Below, one piece after another: positions 1-8,657 of a DNA stretch of 64,000 nt (position 1 is the stretch's first letter; the number at the start of each line of letters is the position of its first letter). The position numbers and the translations under genes are program-made. The notes under the pieces were generated by a model. It searched no databases and was not told the origin of the DNA. It saw only the letters and a program-made list of their open reading frames with translations. Source of the DNA: Halobellus clavatus. Its GTDB lineage: Archaea > Halobacteriota > Halobacteria > Halobacteriales > Haloferacaceae. Where the stretch lies: the NCBI RefSeq assembly GCF_900107195.1, contig NZ_FNPB01000004.1:1-64000 (forward strand), written 5' to 3'.

Positions 1-927
1 GACGTCGTCGTCGCGGTCGGCGGGGGCAGCGTCATCGACACGGCGAAGTGCGCGACGCTGCTGAAGACGAACGACGGGCCCCTTCCGGAGTACGAGGTGA
101 ACACGCCTGAAGACGTGACAGCCGGCAGTATCGAGAACCACACCCATCCGCTGATCACGATTCCGACGACGGCCGGGACCGGGAGCGAGGTGGACTACTG
201 GGCGGTGATCACCGCTCCGGACCGTGAGTTCAAGATGGCGATCGGCCAACCGCCCCTGTACCCGGACGGCCCGTATCTCGGTGCCGACGTATCGCTCGTC
301 GATCCGGAACTGACGGCGTCGCTCCCGCCGCGACAGACCGCCGCCACGGGATTCGACGCGTTCTCACACGCCCTGGAAAACCACGTCGCGGCGGGCGCGC
401 CCGAACTGGTCAAGCCCTACACGCGGCACGTGATGGGGCTCGTCCCGGAGCACCTCCCAGACGCCTACGAAACGGGCGCGATGGAGGCCCGCGAACAGCT
501 CCTGTTCGGGTCGCATATGGCGGGCTTCTGTGAGAACTTCGCCGGATTCGGAGCGATCCACTCGCTGGCGGAGGTGACCGGGGGAATGTATCCGGAGATT
601 CCGCACGGCGAGGCGATCGCCGTGTTCACGCCGCCGGTGATGCGGTACAACCTCGAAGAATACCCCGCCCGGTACGCGGAAGTGGCGACGGCGATGGGCA
701 TCGACACGTCCGGACTGTCGGACACCGAAGCCGCGCACGAAGCCGTCGGCGCCGTCGAGGCCCTCATCGACGAGGTCGATCTCCCGACGAGCCTCGAAGA
801 ACTCGGCGTCGACGAGGACGACCTCCCCACGATCGCCGAAAAATCACTCGAGACGATCGAGATCCACGACAACCCCCGCGACGCCGACGCCGCGGCTCTG
901 CTTGAGGTCGCACAGGACGCGTACTGA
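1..927 (+). CDS. Iron-containing alcohol dehydrogenase, 3' part
   Basis: The gene enters the window already open in frame 1, so its N-terminus lies upstream. The visible part opens with the nucleotide-binding GGGS motif (AVGGGSVIDTAK), followed by TTAGTGSE, which is typical of group III Fe-dependent alcohol dehydrogenases. Candidate metal ligands are the Asp and His of GFDAFSHALE and the two His of the AIHSLAE...PHGEAIAV stretch. Enzymes of this family reduce or oxidise alcohols/aldehydes with NAD(P)H using Fe2+ or Zn2+. The substrate cannot be told from sequence. It converges on the IclR gene that follows, which may regulate it (inference from adjacency only). Confidence 0.88.
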   Translation, partial: DVVVAVGGGSVIDTAKCATLLKTNDGPLPEYEVNTPEDVTAGSIENHTHPLITIPTTAGTGSEVDYWAVITAPDREFKMAIGQPPLYPDGPYLGADVSLVDPELTASLPPRQTAATGFDAFSHALENHVAAGAPELVKPYTRHVMGLVPEHLPDAYETGAMEAREQLLFGSHMAGFCENFAGFGAIHSLAEVTGGMYPEIPHGEAIAVFTPPVMRYNLEEYPARYAEVATAMGIDTSGLSDTEAAHEAVGAVEALIDEVDLPTSLEELGVDEDDLPTIAEKSLETIEIHDNPRDADAAALLEVAQDAY

Positions 928-960
928 ACGCCTGTCGCCGCCCGACTGGCTTTTACTCCC

Positions 961-1770
961 TTACTGTCCGGGCGCACTCTCCGACAACTCCGCCTCCAGC
1001 GATTCGACCACCTCCGAGAGGGCACGCGGGAGTTCCCGTTCGAGGACGGACCCGTCGATCCGGTAGGTCGGCCCCGAGACGCTCAGGGCACCGATGACTT
1101 CCCCGTCCGGGCTGAACACGGGTTTCCCGACGCTCCGGAGGCCCTCGGTGTAGTACTGGTCGCCGACGGCGTACCCGCGCTCGTCGGCCCGAGCCAACTC
1201 CGCGAAGAGTTCCTCTCGGGAGGTGATTGTGTGATCGGTGAGTTCCGGCATCCCCCACTGGTCGATGACAGCGTCGACCCGCTCCGGCGAGTACGTCGAG
1301 AGGATCGCGAGCCCCGAACCGGTCGCGTGCATCGGGTAATAGGTCCCCATATACGCCCGGTATCGCTTCGACCCCTCCTCGCTCTCGTACTTTGCCCACT
1401 TATGATACGATTCGACGATCGTGATGACGCGCCCGTGGTCGTCGACGACGAAGTCGCACTCCTCTTCGGTGCGCTTTGCGAGTTCCCCGACGGCCCTCTT
1501 GACCGCCGAGAACCAGTACCACTGCTCGCGGGCGTATTCGCCGTAGTTCAGGAACTTGAAGCCGATGCGGTAGGTGTCGCCGGATTTCCGGAGAAAGCCC
1601 GACTCTTCGAGCGTGACGAGGTGCCTGTGGGCCGTGCTCTTTGCGATCTCGTGTTCGCGGACCACGTCCTCCAACGTCGCTCCGTCCCGCGCCCGAATTG
1701 TCGAGAGAATATCTAGCGAGGTATGAGTAGTTTCGACCGTGAGTTCGTCACTTGACATTGCATTGCCCAT
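961..1770 (-). CDS. IclR-family transcriptional regulator
   Basis: The 269-residue protein has an N-terminal winged helix (about residues 15-75, with KSTAHRHLVTLEESGFL as the recognition region) and a C-terminal IclR effector domain with the ATGSGLAIL and GxVIGALSVSGP motifs. IclR proteins bind small carbon-source metabolites and control neighbouring catabolic genes. The gene converges with the Fe-alcohol dehydrogenase. A start 12 bases later (internal Met 5) is also possible. Confidence 0.9.
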   Translation of the reverse strand: MGNAMSSDELTVETTHTSLDILSTIRARDGATLEDVVREHEIAKSTAHRHLVTLEESGFLRKSGDTYRIGFKFLNYGEYAREQWYWFSAVKRAVGELAKRTEEECDFVVDDHGRVITIVESYHKWAKYESEEGSKRYRAYMGTYYPMHATGSGLAILSTYSPERVDAVIDQWGMPELTDHTITSREELFAELARADERGYAVGDQYYTEGLRSVGKPVFSPDGEVIGALSVSGPTYRIDGSVLERELPRALSEVVESLEAELSESAPGQ

Positions 1771-2525
1771 CTCGGAGGACCCAATTAACAGTTTTGCTCA
1801 CTCGAACTGTCGGGCGACGGCTCCCACACGGACTAACCGGCCGAAGCATCTAATAGAAAATTGTTCAATTCAGTCTGACGAGTAGTCGTGATTTTCAACC
1901 GACACGTTATGGGATTTAAGACGGAATAAATAACTAATTTTCGTTAAGGTCAATCCGTCTACTTTTAGCGCCGCGACCAATCCGGCGGACGGAAGAATTC
2001 GTCCCCGGATTCGAGACCGTCGCATCGCAATGCGTGGCAGAGCCAGTTCGAGTTAGCGAAACTACTGGGTGAAACCGCCGGGCAACCCTCAAAAATAACA
2101 GGTGTACGAATGTTATTATACTCTGGGATCGGCGCGTGGGTATTTCCATTTGGCCATCACCCGGCGAGTTCGTCGATTTGTGCTGCCGGAGCAGCGCACC
2201 GTACAGACGAATACGCGAGCGTTTCCGGGTGAGTCCGTCGGCCGCAGCGCCCTGCAGCCGATCGCCTCTCTCGGAACAGCCCAGAGTTTCGCTCACTGAA
2301 ACTGCCGCTCGGATCCGATGGAGACGATCCACCCACCTCGCTCGCGGAGATATCTATGTCACGCAATATAGGTAAAATAAAATGATAATACAGATATTTT
2401 AGTACCTGAGATAATATCTACTTGAAGCGCTTGAAAAAGCTTGAGACGTAGTTTGTACGCATTCCTGATTCGATACTATTTGTAAACACTCATACTATTC
2501 AACGTAAAAATAAGACACATTACCT
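1771..2525. other. Intergenic region, no gene seen
   Basis: About 750 bases between two leftward genes. The part around 2340-2530 is clearly AT-rich compared with the surroundings and holds the 3' flank of the lipoprotein gene. The part next to 1771-1930 holds the IclR promoter region with several A/T-rich stretches. Open frames here are short, basic and Arg/Ser-rich, unlike haloarchaeal proteins. I see no RNA gene or clear repeat. Confidence 0.5.
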
Positions 2526-3467
2526 TTATGGCGAGTCGTTCACGTACAGGCCGTACCGATACAGTTCGCCGTCGTACCAGAGCAGCTGCCCCGTTTCCGC
2601 CGTGTCGACGGAAGCGAGCCCGAGCGCGTTCAGGACTCCGTCGAAGTCCGACGAGCGGGGCGCGGTCTCGACGTAGCGACCCCGTGAGACCGCCTGTTCG
2701 AGCACCGCCCGCTCGCCGTCGGTGAGGGCCGACGGTGCGAGTTCGGCGTCGATCCGTGAACCGAAGACGACCTCTCTGAACGCGGATCGCCCGTCCGCGA
2801 CCTCGACGGCGAGTGCCGTGTGTGCCGTCTCCTGGATTCGCTCGCGGGTCACCTGCACCCGGTAGGCCCACCCGCCGTCCTCGGTCATCGACACGATCCG
2901 ACCGTCCAGGTCGCCGGTGGCGAGCCGGCTCTCCAGTTCGGCCGGCCGACGGAGGACGTACGCGTCGCCGCGGAGCAGATCCGTGGCCCCCGACGCCCCG
3001 CCCGACACGGCGTTCGAGTGCAGGATCTTGACGGCCCGCGCGCTCGGGCGGTCGAGATCGTCGACGTGCAGCGGATCGTCTGGCACGTCCGCGTCCGGGA
3101 CGGACTCGACCCGGACCAGCCGCCGCTCCATCCGTTCTCGCCCGGTGACGACGGACTCCGTCTGGTAGTAGGTCTCGCCGCGCCGGACGTAAGCGCCTTC
3201 GGGTAGGGGTTCGTACCCGTACGTGGTGTGGCGGCCCTCGGGGAGGATCGCGTCCAGCGCCGTCCGAGCAGGCTCGCCGAAGAGGCCGTCGTCGCCGGGG
3301 TCGTACAGGGCGTGTTCCACGGGCGACGCGTCGATTCGATCGACGTCGAGCGTGTACTCCGGCTTCGGCTCGTCGGATCCGAGTGACGACAGCGATGCAC
3401 AGCCGGCCGTCGCCGCCAGCGAGGTCGCCGCTGCGAGGTGGAGGGCTGACCGTCGAGTGAGGACCAT
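2526..3467 (-). CDS. Secreted lipoprotein of unknown function
   Basis: The 313-residue product starts MVLTRRSALHLAAATS and carries a twin-arginine-type signal with a lipobox (TAGC, Cys at residue 23), so it is probably exported by Tat and lipid-anchored on the outside. The rest is Asp/Glu/Arg-rich with no family I recognise. An upstream in-frame ATG would add seven residues (MATRSTA), but the shorter start puts the two arginines at the usual distance from the N-terminus. It lies just downstream of an ABC-2 exporter on the same strand (27-bp gap from the permease stop to the longer start), so co-expression is possible. Confidence 0.7.
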   Translation of the reverse strand: MVLTRRSALHLAAATSLAATAGCASLSSLGSDEPKPEYTLDVDRIDASPVEHALYDPGDDGLFGEPARTALDAILPEGRHTTYGYEPLPEGAYVRRGETYYQTESVVTGRERMERRLVRVESVPDADVPDDPLHVDDLDRPSARAVKILHSNAVSGGASGATDLLRGDAYVLRRPAELESRLATGDLDGRIVSMTEDGGWAYRVQVTRERIQETAHTALAVEVADGRSAFREVVFGSRIDAELAPSALTDGERAVLEQAVSRGRYVETAPRSSDFDGVLNALGLASVDTAETGQLLWYDGELYRYGLYVNDSP

Positions 3468-3515
3468 AGCCGTACTCCTCGTCGCCACGGAGTTAGCCCT
3501 GTTGGAGCCGCCGCC

Positions 3516-5126
3516 TCACTCGAGGTGGTACCGGCGGTACCGGCGCACGGCGTATCGATACGACAGGTACGGGCCACCGGCTGTGAGCGCCAGATACACG
3601 ACGGCAGCCCCAACAACGAGCGGTGACAGGCCGAGTCCGCCGGTGAGGGTGACCCACGTCCCGAGTAGCGCGATGAGCGTCCCGCCGCCGACAATCGCGA
3701 GAAACACCAGCATCACGAGCGTCGACGGCACGACGGTCTCGGTCCCCCAGAACTCTCGCTCCTCGTAGATCGGGTAGGCGGCCCCGAGTCCGAGTCCGAA
3801 CGCGGCGGCGGCGACGACCGTCCCGGCCCCGACGGCTGCGAACACCGCCGCGTGGAGCAGATGGGTGCCGAGGACGACCGACGCCGCCGGGAGCGCCGCC
3901 GCCACCGGCAGACCGAGGGCGACGCCGGCGAGCGCTCGCCCGCGGACGATCGTCCTGACTCCGGTCCCCGAGAGCAACAGGAACGGGAGGTGTGGTCGGT
4001 CGTCACCGAGCGGGTTGAGACCGAACGTCGCCCCGGCGAGATACGTGCCGAGACCGACGCCGATCCCGGCCACGAGCGGGCCGAGGGCGTCGTCAGCCGC
4101 CTGGACGACTGTCGTCCCGACCGGGCCCAAGAAGAAGACGAGCAGAATCAGGTGCGTGAACTCCTGAGGCTTCCGCACCGCGCGGAGGAGGTGCCCCCAG
4201 GCGATCCGACCGCTCTTCACGACGCTGAAGGGACGCGGTGCGGCGAGTCGTTCGCCTCCCGTCTTCGTCTCCGACGGTTCGGCAGTGACTGACGTGTCAG
4301 TGAACCACAGCGCCGACGCTTGCTGCGTCGCGGCGACGACGCCGACCGGTGTGAGCGCGATCAGGGCGGCGAGTACCCCCAGGCCGGCGAGCGAGACCGA
4401 GTCGGCCAGCGGCGTCCCGACGAACGCGAGCGAGACGTACGACACCAGCGGCCGAATAGAGACCGCGTCGAGGAGTCCGGAGGCCTGAATCGACCGCTCG
4501 GCGATGAGCCCACCAGCGAGCTGCGAGCCGAAGGTCAACACGACGAATCCGCCGATGCCGCCGATCTTGAGCAGGCGACGGATGGTCGGCAGCCGGCGGA
4601 ACGCCCTGAGGAGCCCGATACCGAGCGTGTACCCCCAAACGGCGCTGCACGCGAAGAGCGGCAGCGCCACGAGGCCGAGCGCCGGGATCACCGTCGGCGC
4701 CCCGAGTCCGAACCCAAACGCCGTCACGAGAGCCACGATCGGAACGCCGAACCAGACCGCCAGCCGGCCCAGTTCGGCGCCGATGAGGCCCAGGACGACC
4801 GCCCGCGGGTGGGTCGTCAGCAGCAGCAGGTCCTCGGCCGGCGGGCGTCCGATGCGCTCGAGGGTACGTAGCGCCGCGAGACCGACGAGACCGACCGGCA
4901 GCAGCGACGTCCCGGCCCCGAGGAACGGGATCGCTTCGATCGAGCCCGTCCGGCGGCCGACCGCGTAGGCTGCCGGCAGGGAGACCAGCAGATACCCACC
5001 GAGGAACAGCACTGCGAACGCGATTCCGACGAGGCGTCGCCAGTCCCGCCCGTACCCCCGGATACTTCGGGAGAGTTCGGCGCGAGCGATCCGGAGGCCG
5101 TGCCGGAGGTCACCGCCGGCACTCAT
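3516..5126 (-). CDS. ABC-2-type transporter permease
   Basis: The protein of 536 residues starts MSAGGDLRHGLRIARAEL. It has many hydrophobic segments (e.g. around residues 35-55, 75-90, 120-150, 170-200, 230-270, 340-540) and no nucleotide-binding motif. Its ATG overlaps the stop of the ATPase gene by four bases (ATGA), so both are translated from one transcript and probably form one exporter. The open frame continues upstream through the ATPase region in another frame, but that part is Arg-rich shadow. The substrate is unknown. Confidence 0.82.
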   Translation of the reverse strand: MSAGGDLRHGLRIARAELSRSIRGYGRDWRRLVGIAFAVLFLGGYLLVSLPAAYAVGRRTGSIEAIPFLGAGTSLLPVGLVGLAALRTLERIGRPPAEDLLLLTTHPRAVVLGLIGAELGRLAVWFGVPIVALVTAFGFGLGAPTVIPALGLVALPLFACSAVWGYTLGIGLLRAFRRLPTIRRLLKIGGIGGFVVLTFGSQLAGGLIAERSIQASGLLDAVSIRPLVSYVSLAFVGTPLADSVSLAGLGVLAALIALTPVGVVAATQQASALWFTDTSVTAEPSETKTGGERLAAPRPFSVVKSGRIAWGHLLRAVRKPQEFTHLILLVFFLGPVGTTVVQAADDALGPLVAGIGVGLGTYLAGATFGLNPLGDDRPHLPFLLLSGTGVRTIVRGRALAGVALGLPVAAALPAASVVLGTHLLHAAVFAAVGAGTVVAAAAFGLGLGAAYPIYEEREFWGTETVVPSTLVMLVFLAIVGGGTLIALLGTWVTLTGGLGLSPLVVGAAVVYLALTAGGPYLSYRYAVRRYRRYHLE

Positions 5127-5959
5127 CGGCTGTCGTTCGACGCATCCGGCGCGGCCGGTGATGCTGACGCCCCCGCGGTCGATTCGACTGTCTCCCCCGA
5201 ACCGAGGCCCTCCGCGCCGCCGCTGGTGACCGCGAGAAACGCGTCTTCCAGCGACCCGCCTTCCCCCTCGGCTCGCTCGCGGAGTTCCGCGGGCGTCCCC
5301 TCGGCGACGACCCGCCCGTCGAACAGCACGCCGACCTCGTCGGCGACGGCCTCGACGACTGGGAGAATGTGCGTCGAGAGGAAGACAGTCGTCCCCTCGT
5401 CGGCGAAGGCCGCGATCGACTCCCGGATCCGCCGCGCCGCACGGGGGTCCAGCCCAGCTGTCGGCTCGTCGAGAAAGAGCACGTCGGGTTCGTGGAGGAC
5501 GGCCTGCACGAACGCGGTCTTCTGTTTCATTCCCTTCGAGTACGCGTCGATGCGCTTGTCCGCGTCCTCGCGGAGTTCGAACTCCGAGAGGTAGCGCTCG
5601 ATGCGCTCTTGGGCGGTCGACTGCGGGATATCTCTGAGGTCTGCGACGTAATCCAGCTGTTCGCGGGCACTGAACTCGTCGTAGAGCGGCGGCGTCTCGG
5701 GGAGATAGCCCACGCGGGGTGCAAGCGCCCGCCGGTCCCGAACGTCGGTGCCGGCGATCCGAACCGATCCGTCGGTGGGTCGGGTCAGCCCCGTCAGGAT
5801 CCGCATCGTGGTCGTTTTGCCGGCCCCGTTCGGCCCGAGAAAGCCGTACACGGTCCCGGACGGAATCGACAGCGAGACGTCGTCGAGGGCGACGGCCGAG
5901 CCGTAGACTTTCCGGAGCCCGGTCGCCTGAATCGCGGCGTCGGTGTTCGCGGAGGGCAT
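5123..5959 (-). CDS. ABC transporter ATP-binding protein
   Basis: A 278-residue ABC ATPase with Walker A GPNGAGKTT at residues 42-50, an ABC signature of the YSKGMKQK type typical of ABC-2 exporters (CcmA/NatA-like), and Walker B VLFLDEPTAGLD followed by the H-loop STHILPVVE. The C-terminal tail of about 50 residues is low-complexity. It is the first gene of a two-gene operon with the permease (4-bp overlap) and supplies energy for export across the cytoplasmic membrane. Confidence 0.93.
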   Translation of the reverse strand: MPSANTDAAIQATGLRKVYGSAVALDDVSLSIPSGTVYGFLGPNGAGKTTTMRILTGLTRPTDGSVRIAGTDVRDRRALAPRVGYLPETPPLYDEFSAREQLDYVADLRDIPQSTAQERIERYLSEFELREDADKRIDAYSKGMKQKTAFVQAVLHEPDVLFLDEPTAGLDPRAARRIRESIAAFADEGTTVFLSTHILPVVEAVADEVGVLFDGRVVAEGTPAELRERAEGEGGSLEDAFLAVTSGGAEGLGSGETVESTAGASASPAAPDASNDSR

Positions 5960-5995
5960 CGTTGTTCCGCGTTCGTCCCGTAGGGCCTAACAGTT

Positions 5996-6355
5996 GTGGC
6001 TCCCGGCCGGTCGGATCCAACCCTCTGTATCGACGACAGCACGGGCCACCCCGAAGCGTGGCAGTTCGGCCGGGAGACGACCCGCCTCACGTTCGACAAC
6101 ACCTACGTGGACGCGGCGACTGCCGCGAGCGGCGAGTTGGCTAACTCTCTCGACAGGGAGTCTGATCGGTTCGAACCGTACGACGGACTCGACGTGTCGG
6201 TCGAGGGCCGCCTGGCCTGGGCCGATGGGACGGCCCCCACCGGATCGTTCGACCATTCTCTCCCGGCGGTCCGGGCGACAGCGTGCGGACGCCGAACTGA
6301 GACGACGGGCGCGCCGACGCGGGGAGCACTGACGCCCGCTGCATCGATGGCGTAA
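5996..6355 (+). CDS. Doubtful short ORF or gene remnant
   Basis: A GTG-started frame of 119 residues fills the gap between the ABC operon and the EamA pair. Its middle (about residues 28-80: ETTRLTFDNTYVDAAT, ANSLDRESDRFEPYDG, VSVEGRLAWADGT) is acidic and protein-like for a haloarchaeon, but the last 30 residues are Arg/Thr/Ala-rich and look like noise. It may be a degraded gene or a short true gene. I recognise no family. Confidence 0.3.
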   Translation: MAPGRSDPTLCIDDSTGHPEAWQFGRETTRLTFDNTYVDAATAASGELANSLDRESDRFEPYDGLDVSVEGRLAWADGTAPTGSFDHSLPAVRATACGRRTETTGAPTRGALTPAASMA

Positions 6356-6387
6356 GAGGGTTGTACCCGCAGTGGAACGCCTCCGGT

Positions 6388-6807
6388 ATGGAGTACTTGC
6401 CGTGGGTCATCGTCGCGGTGATCTCCTACGGGGCGCTCGCGCCGCTGACGAGCAAGGTGACCCAGGAGATTCCGCCGGCCGTGTCGCTGTTTCTCGCCAC
6501 GATCGTCTTTCTCGTGCTCACGCTGGGGGTGCTGGTCGTGACCGGCACGAGCCCGCTGGCGTACGTCGGATCGCCACGCGCCGGCTACATCTACGTCGGC
6601 GGCGTGTTCCTCGGCATCGGGATCCTCTCGTACTACTACGCGCTGCAGCGTGGGCCCGTCAGCGTCGTCGTGCCGATCTACGGCCTCTTCATCGTCGGGA
6701 GTTCGGTCGTCGGCATCCTCGTGCTCGACGAGACCGTGACGCTCCCCCGAATCGGTGGCATCGGCGCGGCCGTCCTGGCTATCTACCTGAGTTCGGGGGC
6801 CGAGTGA
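6388..6807 (+). CDS. Half-size EamA/DMT transporter subunit 1
   Basis: The product, 139 residues from MEYLPWVIVAVISYG, has four or five transmembrane helices and corresponds to one EamA repeat; the typical ending GPVSVVVPIYGLFIVGSSVVG...LDE is present. Full EamA carriers have two repeats. Here the second repeat is a separate gene whose ATG overlaps this stop by one base (TGATG). I choose the ATG at 6388 rather than the TTG nine codons earlier because the hydrophobic first helix starts directly after it. Probably one half of a heterodimeric metabolite exporter. Confidence 0.8.
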   Translation: MEYLPWVIVAVISYGALAPLTSKVTQEIPPAVSLFLATIVFLVLTLGVLVVTGTSPLAYVGSPRAGYIYVGGVFLGIGILSYYYALQRGPVSVVVPIYGLFIVGSSVVGILVLDETVTLPRIGGIGAAVLAIYLSSGAE

Positions 6808-7226
6808 TGGCGCGGCGCTACCTCGGATTCTCGATCCTCGCGTTCCTGGCCTACAGCCTAGTCGCGCCGCTCCTGAAGATCGCGATGGAAGTCATCCCGA
6901 GCACGCCGGCCGTGTTCCTCTCGAACTCCGTGCTGCTCGTCGTGGTCGGCGTCGCGCTCTACTACCGCGGGGAGTCGCCGCTGCCGTACCTCCGACACCG
7001 GTACACGCCGCACGTCGTGGCCCTCGGCGTCCTGCTGACCGTCGGACTCCTGACGTACTACCGAGCGCTCGCGCTGGGGCCCGTGAGCATCGTGGTGCCG
7101 ATCTACGGCCTCTTCATCGTGGTCAGTTCGGTCATCGGGATCGTCGCCTTCGACGAGTCGGTCACGCCGCGGAAGATCGGTGGAATCTGCTGCAGCGTCC
7201 TCGCGATTGCACTGATCTCGCTGTAA
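6807..7226 (+). CDS. Half-size EamA/DMT transporter subunit 2
   Basis: A 139-residue membrane protein, paralogous to the gene before it and of the same length. Both have the conserved GPVSxVVPIYGLFIV helix and a DExVTxxxIGGI motif near the C-terminus. The one-base overlap of stop and start means tight co-translation. Family knowledge: small DMT proteins work as dimers, and paired paralogous genes often give antiparallel heterodimers. The substrate is unknown. Confidence 0.8.
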   Translation: MARRYLGFSILAFLAYSLVAPLLKIAMEVIPSTPAVFLSNSVLLVVVGVALYYRGESPLPYLRHRYTPHVVALGVLLTVGLLTYYRALALGPVSIVVPIYGLFIVVSSVIGIVAFDESVTPRKIGGICCSVLAIALISL

Positions 7227-7385
7227 GCGCTCTCAGCCCCACCCGCCGCCGGAATCGATCGGAACGGCTTTGTCGATCGCCGGTGAGAGTGTGGCTGCGA
7301 TGTCGCGAATTGGTCCCCCCTCCACGAGTCGTCTCGTCGACCCTCTCGGCTGCTCACTCGCCGGCCCGCTCCGGGAGGTCCACGA

Positions 7386-8387
7386 ATGACGCTGTACGCT
7401 CTCGACGCGATCGACGACGCGGCCACCGCCACCCGGGAGTTGCTGTGGCCGTTCGACCTCGGTCGGTGGCTCCGACTCGTTGTGGTCGTGTTCTTCCTCG
7501 GCGGGGCCGCCGGGAACAGCGGCCTGGCGCCGTTTCAGTTCTCGGGCAGCGCCCCGAGCGGGTTCGAATCGGCGCCGACTCCGTCCGGGTCACCCGAGAT
7601 GGCCCTTCCGGGCGGCACCGAACTCGCCGTGATCGGCGCCATCGTCGGCGTCATCGCCCTGCTCGTGCTCGGGTTCCTGCTCGTCGGATCGGTTATGGAG
7701 TTCGTCTTCGTCGAATCGCTCCGCGAAGAGCAGGTTCGCGTCCGGGCCTACTGGAGTCGGTACTGGGGGCAGGGCCTCCGGCTGTTCGGCTTCCGACTCG
7801 TGCTCGCGCTGCTCTCGCTCGGTGTCGTCGTGGGCATTTTCGCCGCGGCGCTGGGACCGTATTTCCTCGGATTCGGCGGCGCGCCGCTCGCATTCATCCT
7901 GCTCGCGATCCCGGTGTTCGTGCTGCTTTCTGTCGTCTCCGGGCTCCTCGGCGGGTTCACGACGATGTTTATCGTGCCGGTGATGCTGCTCGAAGATCGG
8001 GGGCTCCTGTCGGCGTGGCGGCGCTTCTGGCCGACGTTGCGGACCCAGTGGAAGCAGTACGCGGCCTACGCCGTCGTCGGCTGGGTGCTTCAACTCGCGG
8101 CCGGCATCGCCGCGAGCGTGGCCGTGGGATTCGCTGCGGTAGTGGCGGGCATCCCGCTCGGCATCGTCGGCCTCGTCGGGATCGGGCTGCTGGGCGTCGC
8201 CGAGATCGTCGGTGGGATCGTCATCGCGATCGCCGCCGTCCTCTTCGGCCTCGTCGTGCTCGCGCTGGTCCTCCTGGTCGGGGTTCCCGTCCAGGCGTAC
8301 CTCCGGTACCACGCGCTGTTCGTCCTCGGGGACACTGACGCCGCGTTCGACGTGATCCCCGAACGGCGGCGCGCGGTCCGCGAGTGA
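7386..8387 (+). CDS. Multi-pass membrane protein, haloarchaeal
   Basis: A 333-residue protein with an amphipathic N-terminus (YALDAIDDAATATRELLWPFD) followed by about six hydrophobic segments (near residues 30-48, 80-105, 135-160, 165-195, 225-255, 265-300). The layout resembles the haloarchaeal proteins related to the membrane domain of glycerophosphodiester phosphodiesterases, but no catalytic motif is visible. The gene stands alone between the EamA pair and a small membrane protein. Confidence 0.65.
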   Translation: MTLYALDAIDDAATATRELLWPFDLGRWLRLVVVVFFLGGAAGNSGLAPFQFSGSAPSGFESAPTPSGSPEMALPGGTELAVIGAIVGVIALLVLGFLLVGSVMEFVFVESLREEQVRVRAYWSRYWGQGLRLFGFRLVLALLSLGVVVGIFAAALGPYFLGFGGAPLAFILLAIPVFVLLSVVSGLLGGFTTMFIVPVMLLEDRGLLSAWRRFWPTLRTQWKQYAAYAVVGWVLQLAAGIAASVAVGFAAVVAGIPLGIVGLVGIGLLGVAEIVGGIVIAIAAVLFGLVVLALVLLVGVPVQAYLRYHALFVLGDTDAAFDVIPERRRAVRE

Positions 8388-8430
8388 TCACAAGAGGAAC
8401 AGTTATGTGTGTCTGAGACAATATTATGGT

Positions 8431-8649
8431 ATGGAGCAGAACGTCGGCCAGACTGACAGTATCGTTCGGATCGCCCTCGGCGCACTCGCCGGCGCCGTCT
8501 CGCTCGGCATCCTCGGAAATGTCGTCCCGGGCTCGGGCGTCCTCTCGCTCGTCCTCGGCGTGGTCGCTATTATGGCGCTCGGGACGGGGCTGACGGGGCA
8601 GTGTGGGCTGTACTCGCTCATCGGCGTCGATACCTGTAAGGCCCGCTAA
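8431..8649 (+). CDS. DUF2892/YgaP-like small membrane protein
   Basis: The 72-residue product from MEQNVGQTDSIVRI has the pattern of DUF2892 proteins: a polar start with an R(I)ALG motif, two transmembrane helices, and the ending GxCGLYSLIGVDTCK with two cysteines. Such domains occur alone or fused to rhodaneses, and their role is unclear. An upstream ATG at 8407 would add eight residues but lies in AT-rich promoter-like sequence (ACAATATTATGG), so the later start is preferred. Confidence 0.75.
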   Translation: MEQNVGQTDSIVRIALGALAGAVSLGILGNVVPGSGVLSLVLGVVAIMALGTGLTGQCGLYSLIGVDTCKAR

Positions 8650-8657
8650 GCCGTCAG

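Noticed and set aside
2102..2375. Short open frames in the 1771-2525 gap
   Set aside because: They are basic and Arg/Ser-rich, overlap each other on both strands and start without promoter context.
3516..6020. Apparent 834-residue fusion covering both ABC genes
   Set aside because: The first 300 residues are Arg-rich shadow of the ATPase in another frame; the real permease starts at 5126 inside the ATGA overlap.
7386..8312. Acidic, His/Glu-rich antisense frame (7590-8312)
   Set aside because: The plus-strand frame codes a proper multi-helix membrane protein; reverse reading of hydrophobic GC-rich codons gives such Glu/Asp/Arg/His-rich text.
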